From Mannheimia sp041807705 (GTDB lineage Bacteria; Pseudomonadota; Gammaproteobacteria; Enterobacterales; Pasteurellaceae), in contig NZ_JBGTYY010000031.1 of assembly GCF_041807705.1 (NCBI RefSeq), positions 1 to 23,456 of the forward strand: DNA of 23,456 bases, read 5' to 3'. Each line of letters starts with the position of its first letter. Positions within the stretch are counted from its first letter, which is position 1. The notes below the pieces were generated by a model. That model was given only the letters and a program-made list of their open reading frames with translations. It was not told the DNA's origin and did not search any database. Of the stretch, positions 1 to 8,600 are shown piece after piece. A program made the position numbers and the translations under genes.

Positions 1-2
1 TC

Positions 3-80
3 GGTTTTTGTGATGAAAGTTATCGGCTCTCTAAGCTACACAACGAAGTGCTTTCAAGGGACGAGACGAGATGCCGATAA
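3..80 (+). other. possible 3' tail of an unidentified gene cut by the window edge
   Basis: Frame 3 is open from the window edge to a TAA at 78-80 and reads as a plausible hydrophilic protein tail, ending SRDETRCR. Frame 1 is also open, to 102, so coding is not proven. I do not recognise the family. The same stretch carries a 9-bp inverted repeat (19-27 with 73-81) and a 7-bp pair (38-44 with 84-90) that would form a pseudoknot, so a structured RNA end is an alternative. A REP-like element follows within 40 bp. Confidence 0.2.
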
Positions 81-117
81 CGGGTTGTGTTGCTTAGTTT
101 AACTCATTTGAGATATA

Positions 118-187
118 CAAGGGACAGGTCCTGTGCCTGTCCGTCTATTACAGTTTATTTTTGGACGGGCACAGGACCCGTCCCTAC
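118..187. repeat. REP/BIME-like double hairpin, copy 1
   Basis: Two imperfect palindromes face each other across a 20-nt spacer. The right unit (163-187, read on the minus strand) starts GTAG and then folds GGACGGG/CCCGTCC around a CCTGTG-type loop. The left unit (118-142) has CAAG followed by the stem GGACAGG/CCTGTCC. A GTAG tetranucleotide next to a small hairpin is the known hallmark of REP sequences mobilised by RAYT (REP-associated Y1 transposases). The total is 70 bp, the same as the second copy at 15592-15661. Confidence 0.7.
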
Positions 188-299
188 GAGTTTGTTAATA
201 TTATTAAAAAGTTTAGCGGAAATTGCAAAAAAATCTCAAAATCAGACCGCTTATTCGCTATACTTAGACGTATTTCTTGATTATTTCGTAAAATTGATG

Positions 300-321
300 G
301 TACAAGCGTTCACGCTTGTAC
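300..321. promoter_or_regulatory. perfect 22-bp palindrome in the cysS leader
   Basis: Arms GTACAAGCGT (300-309) and ACGCTTGTAC (312-321) are perfectly complementary around TC. The palindrome ends 33 bases before the cysS start. It contains the first seven bases of the USS core (ACAAGCG) on both strands but not the final GT, so it is not a true USS. It could be an operator, an RNA hairpin in the cysS leader or a small repeat; no T-run follows, so it is not a typical terminator. Confidence 0.5.
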
Positions 322-354
322 TTCATATTCTAAATTTAGCTAACAGAGGACACT

Positions 355-1734
355 ATGCTCAAAATTTACAACACCCTAAAACGTGAAAAAGAAGAATTTA
401 AACCGATTAATCCAAACCAAGTAGGAATGTATGTGTGTGGTGTAACGGTTTACGATCTTTGTCATTTTGGGCACGGTCGAACCTTTGTTTCTTTTGATGT
501 GATTGCACGCTATTTGCGTTATGCAGGCTACAATTTACACTATGTGCGCAACATTACCGATGTGGACGATAAAATCATTAAACGTGCATTAGAAAATAAC
601 GAAACTTGCGATCAATTAGTGGAAAGAATGATTGCCGAAATGCACAAAGATTTTGATGCGTTAAACATTCTTCGCCCTGATGTTGAGCCACGAGCAACAC
701 AGCATATTCCAGAAATCATCGCAATGGTTGAAAAACTGATTCAGAACAAACACGCCTATGTGGCGGCTGATGGCGATGTGATGTTTGATGTTGAATCATT
801 TAACAAATACGGGGCATTGTCTCGCCAAAACTTAGAACAGTTGCAAGCAGGTGCAAGAGTTGAGATTAAATCGGTGAAGAAAAACCCAATGGACTTTGTG
901 CTTTGGAAAATGTCAAAAGAAGGCGAGCCAAGCTGGGAAAGTCCTTGGGGCAATGGTCGCCCAGGCTGGCATATTGAATGTTCGGCAATGAATAGCAAAG
1001 AATTAGGCGAACATTTTGATATTCACGGCGGTGGTTCGGATTTAATGTTCCCGCACCACGAAAACGAAATCGCTCAATCTTGCTGTGCTCACGGGGGCGA
1101 TTATGTAAACTATTGGCTACATACGGGAATGCTCACGATTGATAAAGAGAAAATGTCGAAATCACTTGGCAACTTCTTCAGCATTCGCCATATGCTAGGC
1201 TTATATGATGCAGAATCACTACGCTATTTCTTCCTTACCGCACATTATCGCTCATTGCTTGATTACAGCATAGATAACTTAGATCTTGCTCGTTCCGCAC
1301 TTGAGCGTTTATACACCGCACTGCGTGGCTGTGATGTATCAGGCGAAGCCATTGGTGGAGAGCAATATGTGGAAGCCTTTAAAACCGCAATGGACGATGA
1401 CTTTAACACGCCAGGTGCATTAGCGGTATTATTTGAAATCGCTCGTGAACTAAATAAACTCAAAACCGAAGATATGGCAAAAGCTAATGGTTTAGCGGTT
1501 CGCTTAAAAGAGTTAGCTGGCGTGTTAGGCTTATTAGAACAAGATCCAGACACATTCTTAAAAGGCGATGCCAATGATGATGAGGCAGCAGAAATTGAAG
1601 CTTTAATCAAACAACGTAATGAAGCCAAAGCAGCTAAAAACTGGGCGGTTGCGGACGAAGTGCGTGATAAACTTAAAGCGATGAGTATTGTGTTGGAAGA
1701 TACACCGAAGGGCACGACTTGGCGTAAAGGATAA
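355..1734 (+). CDS. cysS: cysteinyl-tRNA synthetase
   Basis: This cytoplasmic class I aminoacyl-tRNA synthetase charges tRNA-Cys with cysteine using ATP. At 459 residues it matches the usual bacterial length (E. coli 461). Visible are the HIGH-type motif HFGH at 37-40, KMSKS at 266-270, and the zinc ligands: Cys28 in MYVCGVTVY, the Cys of HIECSAM, and the His/Glu of FPHHENE. The start ATG is supported by an AGAGGA ribosome site five bases upstream. An intergenic region with a BIME and a palindrome precedes it. The next gene downstream is an inserted transposase, so cysS looks monocistronic. No clear terminator is visible between its stop and the IS element. Confidence 0.97.
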   Translation: MLKIYNTLKREKEEFKPINPNQVGMYVCGVTVYDLCHFGHGRTFVSFDVIARYLRYAGYNLHYVRNITDVDDKIIKRALENNETCDQLVERMIAEMHKDFDALNILRPDVEPRATQHIPEIIAMVEKLIQNKHAYVAADGDVMFDVESFNKYGALSRQNLEQLQAGARVEIKSVKKNPMDFVLWKMSKEGEPSWESPWGNGRPGWHIECSAMNSKELGEHFDIHGGGSDLMFPHHENEIAQSCCAHGGDYVNYWLHTGMLTIDKEKMSKSLGNFFSIRHMLGLYDAESLRYFFLTAHYRSLLDYSIDNLDLARSALERLYTALRGCDVSGEAIGGEQYVEAFKTAMDDDFNTPGALAVLFEIARELNKLKTEDMAKANGLAVRLKELAGVLGLLEQDPDTFLKGDANDDEAAEIEALIKQRNEAKAAKNWAVADEVRDKLKAMSIVLEDTPKGTTWRKG

Positions 1735-1742
1735 GAGATAAT

Positions 1743-1760
1743 TGCCCCTAAAAGTTGGAC
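1743..1760. other. possible remnant of an IS3-family terminus
   Basis: The motif TGCCCCTAAAAGTTGGAC resembles the terminal inverted repeat of IS3-family IS150-group elements (type TGACCCCAAAAAGTTGGAC, from memory). No IS3 transposase is present nearby. If real, the IS1016-group copy at 1817 went into or beside an older IS scar. The similarity covers under 20 bases, so this is weak. Confidence 0.25.
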
Positions 1761-1816
1761 TAAATAACCCACCGATTAAGGGACTGGTTTTTAAACAGGC
1801 AAATGATTAAATTTTA

Positions 1817-2535
1817 GGGGCTGTCCTAGATAACGACTAAAACATCCATTTAGGTTAAGATAACCCAATGAGAAAAAGTCGTCTAAGTCAGTACAAACAA
1901 CATAAACTCATTGAGCTGTTTGTAGCAGGTGTCACTGCTCGAACAGCGGCTGAGTTGGTGAATGTAAACAAAACCACCGCTGCCTATTACTTTCACCGTT
2001 TGCGATTGCTCATCTATCAACATAGCCCTCATCTGGAAATGTTTGAGGGTGAAATTGAAGCGGACGGAAGTTATTTCGGTGGTGCTCGCAAAGGTAAACG
2101 AGGGCGTGGTGCCGCAGGCAAAACTGCCGTATTTGGGCTGTTAAAACGTGATGACAAGGTTTATACCGTTGTCGTACCAAATACGCAATCTGCCACACTT
2201 TTGCCGATTATTCGGGAGAAAGTGAAGCCAGACAGCCTTGTTTACGCCGATTTTTATCGAAGCTATGATGTGCTTGATGTGAGTGAATTTAACCATTTTC
2301 GTATCAATCACAGCACACACTTCGCTGAAAATCACAATCACATTAACGGAATTGAGAATTTTTGGAGCCAAGCAAAACGCCATTTGCGTAAATTTAACGG
2401 CATACCTAAAGCTCATTTTGAGCTGTATTTGAAGGAATGCGAATGGCGTTTTAATCACAGTGACTTAAAATCTCAAATTTCTATTTTAAAACAATTGGTT
2501 AGGGGTTGTTTAAGTTGGTTATCTAGGACAGCCCT
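1817..2535 (+). mobile_element. IS1016-group insertion sequence (IS1595 family), complete copy
   Basis: The left end (1817) reads GGGGCTGTCCTAGATAAC and the right end, reversed from 2535, reads AGGGCTGTCCTAGATAAC. These terminal inverted repeats differ only at the first base. The element is flanked by the 8-bp direct repeat AAATTTTA (1809-1816 and 2536-2543), the target duplication size expected for IS1595-family elements. It is 719 bp and carries one DDE transposase gene. A second copy in the same orientation begins at 23335. Confidence 0.92.
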
Positions 2536-2617
2536 AAATTTTATAGTTGGAATTTCAACGGAGAAAGTTATCTATAAACTTATAAAAGTTATAGAAAATG
2601 GAGGCATTTTTGCTTAA
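1868..2617 (+). CDS. IS1016-group transposase (IS1595 family), reading through the IS end
   Basis: The cut-and-paste DDE transposase has an N-terminal helix-turn-helix-like part (about residues 15-50) followed by an IS1595-type catalytic core. Probable catalytic residues are Asp66 in EADGSYFGG, Asp128 in VYADFYRSY and Glu163 in HINGIENFW. The ATG lies 51 bp inside the left end, exactly as in the second copy. The frame has no stop before the right end: residues up to 222 are IS-encoded, the WLSRTA stretch is the right inverted repeat itself, and the last 26 or so residues come from flanking DNA. That tail is an accident of insertion or of a small frameshift near the native stop. The core looks intact and may be active. 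Confidence 0.88.
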   Translation: MRKSRLSQYKQHKLIELFVAGVTARTAAELVNVNKTTAAYYFHRLRLLIYQHSPHLEMFEGEIEADGSYFGGARKGKRGRGAAGKTAVFGLLKRDDKVYTVVVPNTQSATLLPIIREKVKPDSLVYADFYRSYDVLDVSEFNHFRINHSTHFAENHNHINGIENFWSQAKRHLRKFNGIPKAHFELYLKECEWRFNHSDLKSQISILKQLVRGCLSWLSRTALNFIVGISTEKVIYKLIKVIENGGIFA

Positions 2618-2769
2618 AGTATGCTATCTATTCATATTAATTGCATAGTTAATCAACAGCTGAAGAAAAATGAGAAGTAGATCATAAAATCAACAAAAAG
2701 TCCGTGTTTTTTAGCTAAAGATTGTTAAACTCTTTTGTGTTACAAGTTTTTAACATAAAGGAGTTTTTT

Positions 2770-3960
2770 ATGTCTACTTCTCAACAACTCATCCAACAAA
2801 CCGAACATTTCGGTGCCAATAACTACCTACCTCTACCTATTGTTATTAGTAAAGCTAAAGGCATTTGGGTTGAAGATCCTGAGGGTAATCGCTATTTGGA
2901 TATGCTTAGTGCCTACTCAGCGGTTAATCAAGGGCATTGTCATCCAAAAATTGTACAGGCACTAAAAGATCAAGCAGACAAAGTAACGCTGACCTCTCGA
3001 GCATTTTATAACGATCAACTTGGTATTTGGTATGAAAAAATCTGCAAACTCGCTAATAAAGAGATGGCATTACCGATGAATACGGGTGCAGAAGCGGTAG
3101 AAACAGCGATTAAAACTGCTCGCCGTTGGGGTTATGATGTGAAAGGAATTGCAGAAAATCAAGCAGAAATCATCGCTTGTGTTGGCAATTTTCACGGACG
3201 TACAATGGCTGCAGTATCTCTCTCGTCTGATCCGGATTATAAACGTGGTTTCGGGCCGATGTTAGGTGGCATCAAACTTGTTCCATACGGTGATTTAGAA
3301 GCATTAAAAGCTGCGATTACACCAAACACAGCAGCGTTTTTGGTTGAGCCAATCCAAGGTGAAGCTGGCATTCTTATTCCACCTGAAGGTTTCTTGGAAC
3401 AGGCTTATGAACTATGCAAAGAGAATAATGTGCTGTTTATTGCTGATGAAATTCAGGCAGGTCTTGGGCGTACTGGCAAGTTATTTGCAACAGAATGGGA
3501 AGGCTTTGAGCCAGATATTTATATTCTAGGTAAAGCACTTGGTGGCGGGGTGTTCCCAATCTCTTGTGTGTTAGCAAATCGTGATATTTTAGGCGTATTC
3601 AATCCTGGCTCGCACGGTTCGACATTTGGTGGTAATCCATTAGCCTGTGCGGTATCTATTGCCTCAATTGATGTACTGTTGGAAGAAAAACTTGCAGAGC
3701 GTTCCCGTGAGTTAGGTGAATACTTCTTGGCAGAGCTGAAAAAAATCCAAAATCCAATTATTAAAGAAGTTCGTGGACGTGGACTGTTTATTGGCTTGGA
3801 GTTACATCAACCAGCACGCCCATTCTGCGAAAAACTCAAAGAAAAAGGCTTACTCTGCAAAGAGACCCACGATACAGTTATCCGCTTTGCTCCCCCTTTG
3901 GTGATTGAAAAATTCAATTTGGATTGGGCATTGGAGAAAATTCGGGAGGTGTTGGCTTAA
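2770..3960 (+). CDS. rocD: ornithine aminotransferase (ornithine--oxo-acid transaminase)
   Basis: This PLP-dependent class III aminotransferase transfers the delta-amino group of ornithine to 2-oxoglutarate, giving glutamate and glutamate-5-semialdehyde, which cyclises to P5C. The 396 residues match RocD length and recalled Bacillus RocD sequence almost throughout: GANNYLPLPIVIS near the N-terminus, LSAYSAVNQGH, PMNTGAEAVETA, IACVGNFHGRT. PLP residues visible are Asp226 (FIADEIQ) and Lys255 (ILGKALGGG), the Schiff-base lysine. ATG 2770 is chosen over the upstream TTG at 2722 because AAGGAG sits seven bases before it and family proteins start here. The P5C product feeds the dehydrogenase domain of PutA two genes downstream. 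ArgD (acetylornithine aminotransferase) is a less likely reading. Confidence 0.93.
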   Translation: MSTSQQLIQQTEHFGANNYLPLPIVISKAKGIWVEDPEGNRYLDMLSAYSAVNQGHCHPKIVQALKDQADKVTLTSRAFYNDQLGIWYEKICKLANKEMALPMNTGAEAVETAIKTARRWGYDVKGIAENQAEIIACVGNFHGRTMAAVSLSSDPDYKRGFGPMLGGIKLVPYGDLEALKAAITPNTAAFLVEPIQGEAGILIPPEGFLEQAYELCKENNVLFIADEIQAGLGRTGKLFATEWEGFEPDIYILGKALGGGVFPISCVLANRDILGVFNPGSHGSTFGGNPLACAVSIASIDVLLEEKLAERSRELGEYFLAELKKIQNPIIKEVRGRGLFIGLELHQPARPFCEKLKEKGLLCKETHDTVIRFAPPLVIEKFNLDWALEKIREVLA

Positions 3961-3982
3961 TTGTCATTTTCTCTATATTTTA

Positions 3983-4017
3983 TCCTGCCAAATCGCCTTT
4001 AACCCTTTTTGGCAGGA
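3983..4017 (+). promoter_or_regulatory. hairpin between rocD and the transporter gene
   Basis: TCCTGCCAAA (3983-3992) is perfectly complementary to TTTGGCAGGA (4008-4017), with a 15-nt loop. There is no T-run after it, so it is not a classical terminator. It may stabilise the 3' end of rocD mRNA or adjust expression of the downstream transporter. Confidence 0.5.
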
Positions 4018-4066
4018 AGCAAAACAGTTGTAAGATGCTGATTTTGCAAACTTTTTCCAAAAATCA

Positions 4067-4075
4067 ACCGCTTGT
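4067..4075 (-). repeat. DNA uptake signal sequence (Apl-type USS)
   Basis: This is an exact ACAAGCGGT core on the minus strand, followed on that strand by a T-rich stretch and TTTGCAAA-like sequence, the extended USS pattern of this Pasteurellaceae clade. It lies just before the ribosome site of the transporter gene. Confidence 0.8.
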
Positions 4076-4088
4076 AAAAGGTGGCTTT

Positions 4089-5546
4089 ATGTCAAACAGA
4101 ACAGAAATAACAGACCAAAATATCCGAATCCCGTTTCGCTATGCTATATTGCCTGTGATTATTATGGTATCGATTATGGCGGTGGCTATCATCAAATTTG
4201 AAGCCTCACCTCACGTTCCGTTGCTTATTGGGGCAATTAGTGCCGCTGTGATTGCAATGGCACATGGCTACCGTTGGGAGACAATTGAAAAAGGAATTTA
4301 TAGAGGCATTCGTATGGCTTTACCAGCGATTGTTATCATTATTATGATTGGGCTAACCATCGGAGCTTGGCTAGGTGGTGGAATTGTAGCTACGATGATT
4401 TACTACGGCTTGAAATTGATCTCTCCGTCGCTGTTTTTAGTAACTATCTCAATAATTTGTGCTATTGTGACCCTTGCGATTGGTAGCTCGTGGTCTACAA
4501 TGGGAACAATCGGTGTAGCGGCGATGGGGATCGGGTTTAGTCTCGGCATTCCGGCACCGATGGTTGCCGGTGCGGTGATCTCAGGAGCATATTTCGGCGA
4601 TAAAATGTCGCCACTGTCAGACACTACCAATCTGGCAGCAGGGATTACCGAAACCAATCTGTTTGAACATATCCGCCATATGTTTATCACTACCGTGCCG
4701 GCGTTCCTGATTGCGTTATCTGTCTATTTCTATTTTGGTATGGAATTTAGAGCCGAAAATCTCGATCTTGCTAAAATTGAAGACATTATGCAGGCAATGC
4801 AGGAACATTTCTTGATTTCGCCTTGGTTGCTATTAGTGCCTTTATTAGTCGTGGTGTTGGTGGCAAAAAAAGTGCCTGCCTTACCGGCATTAGCTGCAGG
4901 GATAATTCTTGGTTGGCTCTGCCACGTTTTTGTGCAAGGCGGTGATGTCAGCGTAGCAGTGATTACTCTGCACGACGGCTATAAAATTGAGAGCGGCCAC
5001 GAGATGATTGATAAGCTGTTCAACCGTGGTGGGATCGAGTCGATGATGTACACCATTTCCCTTACGATTGTTGCGATGACTTTTGGTGGCATTGCAGAGC
5101 AAGCTGGAATGTTACATTCAGTAGTGGAAAAAATCCTTACCCTTGCAAAATCAGCAGGTAGCTTAATTAGTGCTACGATTGTATCGGCATTTATTACCAA
5201 CGTAACGACATCTGAGCAATATATTTCTATTTTATTACCAGGCAGAATGTATATAAAAGCCTATAGGGATAAGGGACTAAGTTCGAGAAACCTTTCTCGT
5301 GCATTGGAAGACGGAGGAACAGTTACTTCGGTTCTTGTACCTTGGAATACCTGTGGTGTTTATGCGTTCTCAATGTTGCAAGTGAGTGCTTTTGAATATG
5401 CACCGTATGCAATAATGAATTGGCTCATTCCACTGATTGCGATTGGCTTGGCAACCTTGAATATCAAAATTGAGCGATTGCCACCGGAAGAATTAGCCAA
5501 AGAACCTGAGGAAATTACTCTGCCAAAACGTGGTTGTTGTCCATAA
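4089..5546 (+). CDS. NhaC-family Na+/H+ antiporter-like transporter, possibly an amino acid carrier
   Basis: This polytopic inner-membrane protein of 485 residues has about a dozen hydrophobic segments (the first near residues 16-36). Family signatures of NhaC (ion transporter superfamily) are visible: SSWSTMGTIGVAAMG, then SGAYFGDKMSPLSDTTNLAA, and VTSVLVPWNTCGVYA near the C-terminus. NhaC relatives include sodium/proton antiporters and the malate/lactate antiporter MleN, so substrate cannot be read from family alone. Placement between rocD (stop 128 bases upstream) and putA (116 bases downstream) suggests uptake or exchange of ornithine, arginine or proline; that is inference. ATG 4089 is preferred over in-frame upstream codons because it follows AAGGTGG and begins the conserved part. 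The C-terminus ends in RGCCP. Confidence 0.85.
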   Translation: MSNRTEITDQNIRIPFRYAILPVIIMVSIMAVAIIKFEASPHVPLLIGAISAAVIAMAHGYRWETIEKGIYRGIRMALPAIVIIIMIGLTIGAWLGGGIVATMIYYGLKLISPSLFLVTISIICAIVTLAIGSSWSTMGTIGVAAMGIGFSLGIPAPMVAGAVISGAYFGDKMSPLSDTTNLAAGITETNLFEHIRHMFITTVPAFLIALSVYFYFGMEFRAENLDLAKIEDIMQAMQEHFLISPWLLLVPLLVVVLVAKKVPALPALAAGIILGWLCHVFVQGGDVSVAVITLHDGYKIESGHEMIDKLFNRGGIESMMYTISLTIVAMTFGGIAEQAGMLHSVVEKILTLAKSAGSLISATIVSAFITNVTTSEQYISILLPGRMYIKAYRDKGLSSRNLSRALEDGGTVTSVLVPWNTCGVYAFSMLQVSAFEYAPYAIMNWLIPLIAIGLATLNIKIERLPPEELAKEPEEITLPKRGCCP

Positions 5547-5588
5547 TTTATCTAAATAGTATTTAATAACAATAGGTTAAGTTAAATA

Positions 5589-5598
5589 ACAAGCGGTC
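5589..5598 (+). repeat. DNA uptake signal sequence (USS)
   Basis: An exact ACAAGCGGTC lies in the gap before putA, followed by a T-rich stretch and AAATTTGCAA, matching the extended Apl-type USS. The rest of the 116-bp gap shows no convincing promoter or terminator. Confidence 0.85.
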
Positions 5599-5662
5599 GG
5601 TTTTATCTTAAAATTTGCAAGTTTATACATAAATTTGATCGCTTGCTGTATAGAAAGGAAAA

Positions 5663-8600
5663 ATGATGTCATACCAACTTTTACCTAACACCACTATCCG
5701 TCTTGAATTGAGCCGTCATTACCGCTTTGATGAGCAAACCCTGGTGCAAAATCTGATAGAACAAGCACATTGTGATGAACAGGCTGATAACATTAAAAAG
5801 CTCACTACCCAATTAGTCGGTAAAGTCCGAACTGCACGCCAGAAAGCAAGCGGGGTTGATGCGTTAATGCACGAATTTTCACTCTCCAGCCAAGAGGGGG
5901 TGGCGTTGATGTGCCTTGCCGAAGCATTACTACGCATTCCTGACACCGCCACTGCGGATAAATTAATTCGAGACAAAATTGCCAAAGGGGATTGGCGTTC
6001 ACACACCGGCAACAGCCCCTCTCTGTTTGTGAATGCAGCGGCGTGGGGCTTGGTGATTACCAGCAAATTGGTTTCAACCCACAGCGAAAGCTCACTCTCA
6101 TCAGCACTTTCACGCCTGATCGCCAAAGGTGGAGAACCGCTGATCCGCAAAGGTGTGGACGTAGCAATGCGTATGCTCGGCAAGCAATTTGTAACGGGCG
6201 AAACCATTCAACAGGCGATTAAAAACGGCGAAAAACGCTTCGCAATGGGTTATCGTTACAGCTACGATATGCTGGGCGAAGCGGTACTCACCGCCGAAGA
6301 TGCCAAACGCTATTACAACGACTATGTTGCCTCTATTCACGCTGTGGGTGCCACCTCGAAAGGCTTGGGCGTGTATAAATCCTCGGGTGTGTCGGTCAAA
6401 CTCTCCGCCATTCACCCTCGTTATTCCCTTTCCCAACACCAACGTGTGATGGACGAACTCTATCCACGTCTGAAAGAACTGTTCTTGCTGGCGAAAAAGT
6501 ATGACATCGGCTTGAACATTGATGCCGAAGAAGCCGACCGCCTCGAATTGTCGCTTGATTTGATGGACAGACTGCTTGCCGACCCTGATTTGGCAGGGTT
6601 TAACGGCATTGGTTTTGTGGTGCAGGCGTACCAAAAACGTTGCCCGTATGTGATCGAGCATTTAATTGAGACCGCCCGTAAACATAACCGCCAGCTGATG
6701 ATCCGTTTGGTAAAAGGGGCGTATTGGGACACTGAAATTAAACGAGCTCAAACTGATGGTGCAGAGGGCTACCCTGTTTTCTCACGCAAGGTGCATACCG
6801 ACTTAAATTACATTGTTTGTGCGAAAAAATTATTGGTGGCACAAGATATTATTTATCCACAATTTGCTACACATAACGCTCAAACTCTCGCCACCATTTA
6901 CCACTTGGCACAGGGCAAACGTTTTGAGTTTCAATGCTTGCACGGTATGGGAGAGAGCTTGTACGACCAAGTGGTTGGCAGCGATAATCTTAACGTGCAA
7001 TGTCGCATTTATGCCCCTGTCGGTACTTATCAAACCCTGCTTGCCTATTTAGTACGTCGCTTGTTGGAAAACGGAGCGAACAGCTCATTTGTTAGCCAAA
7101 TTGTGGATGAAAATCTCAGTGTAGATGATCTGGCTCAAGACCCTGTTCAAAAAGCAGAACTGACCAATGGCACTATGCACCCGAAAATTCGATTGCCAGT
7201 CGATTTATTTGACGACAATCGTGTTAATTCCAAAGGCTATGATTTAACTGATGCAGTAAGCCTACAAAATTTAGAAAATGCCCTCAATGAACTTACCAAG
7301 CAGCATTACCGTGCTGAACCACAGCTGGCAAATGATAATACAAGCGGTCAAGAAAGCCGAAAAATTTACAATCCAGCGAACCAAGCTGAATTAGTCGGCG
7401 AAGTGATTGATGCCACCGAAAACGATATGGAACAGGCGTTTGAAAGTGCGGCAGCGTTCCAAAGTGAATGGGCGAATACTTCCCCTGCGGTGCGTGCCGA
7501 GTGCTTAGAAAAAATGGCGGACTTGATGGAAGCCAATATGCCACAACTATTCGATTTGGCGGTGCGTGAGGCAGGCAAAACGCTCAACAATGCAATTGCT
7601 GAAGTGCGTGAAGCCGTCGATTTCTGTCGTTATTATGCCAAAGAGGTACGCAACAACATTGAAGCATACAAAAATCCGCGTGGCATTGTAGTAGCAATTA
7701 GCCCGTGGAACTTTCCGTTAGCGATTTTTGTGGGTGAAGTTTCATCTGCGTTGGTGGCAGGCAATGTGGTACTAGCAAAACCAGCTGAACAAACTTCGTT
7801 AATGGCACATTATGCTGTCAGCCTTTTCTACCAAGCAGGTGTGCCGAAAGCGGCGTTGCAATGCTTACCGGGTAGAGGAAAAACGGTTGGGGTGGCGTTG
7901 GTGGCAGATCATCGTGTGAACGGCGTGATTTTTACTGGTTCAACAGAGACAGCTAAAAACATTAACCGCAATTTGCACAAAAACGAGAAAATTATACCGC
8001 TTATTGCCGAAACTGGCGGACAAAATGCAATGATTGTTGATAGCTCGGCACTGGGCGAGCAGGTTGTGATAGATGTTTTAAACTCCGCATTTGACTCAGC
8101 AGGGCAACGTTGTTCGGCATTGCGTGTGCTGTATCTGCAACGTGATGTTGCCGATCACATTCTCACAATGCTCAAAGGGGCAATGGCGGAGTTGAAAGTT
8201 GGTCTTCCACAACACTTAACTACCGATGTCGGACCAGTAATCGATAAAGTCGCACAACAACGCTTGCTCGATCATATTGAAAATCTCAAAAAATCGGCGA
8301 AAAGTTACTATCAGGTGGCTATCTCCTCTGAAATTGCCGAAAATGGTATTTTCGTACCGCCAACGCTGTTAGAAATAGATCATATCAGCCAGCTTAAACA
8401 CGAAGTATTCGGACCGGTGCTACACGTTATCCGTTTTGATGCGGATAAACTCGACCAAGTGATTGCCGACATAAACTCCACAGGTTTCGGTCTAACCAGC
8501 GGTTTGCATAGCCGAATTGATGAAACGGTGGATTTATGGTTGAAATCTGTCCACGCTGGAAATCTGTATGTAAACCGTAACACGGTAGGGGCTGTGGTCG

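Noticed and set aside
87..386. 99-residue open frame upstream of cysS
   Set aside because: It runs through the BIME and the palindrome and overlaps the cysS start; it has no ribosome site or recognisable protein features.
2630..2700. Possible ArgR box upstream of rocD (ATTCATATTAATTGCAT)
   Set aside because: Only half of the ArgR consensus is matched and the second half-site is poor; AT-rich DNA gives such matches by chance.
2722..2769. Upstream TTG start for rocD
   Set aside because: The ATG at 2770 has a strong AAGGAG and matches the family N-terminus; the extension is unconserved and lies in the leader.
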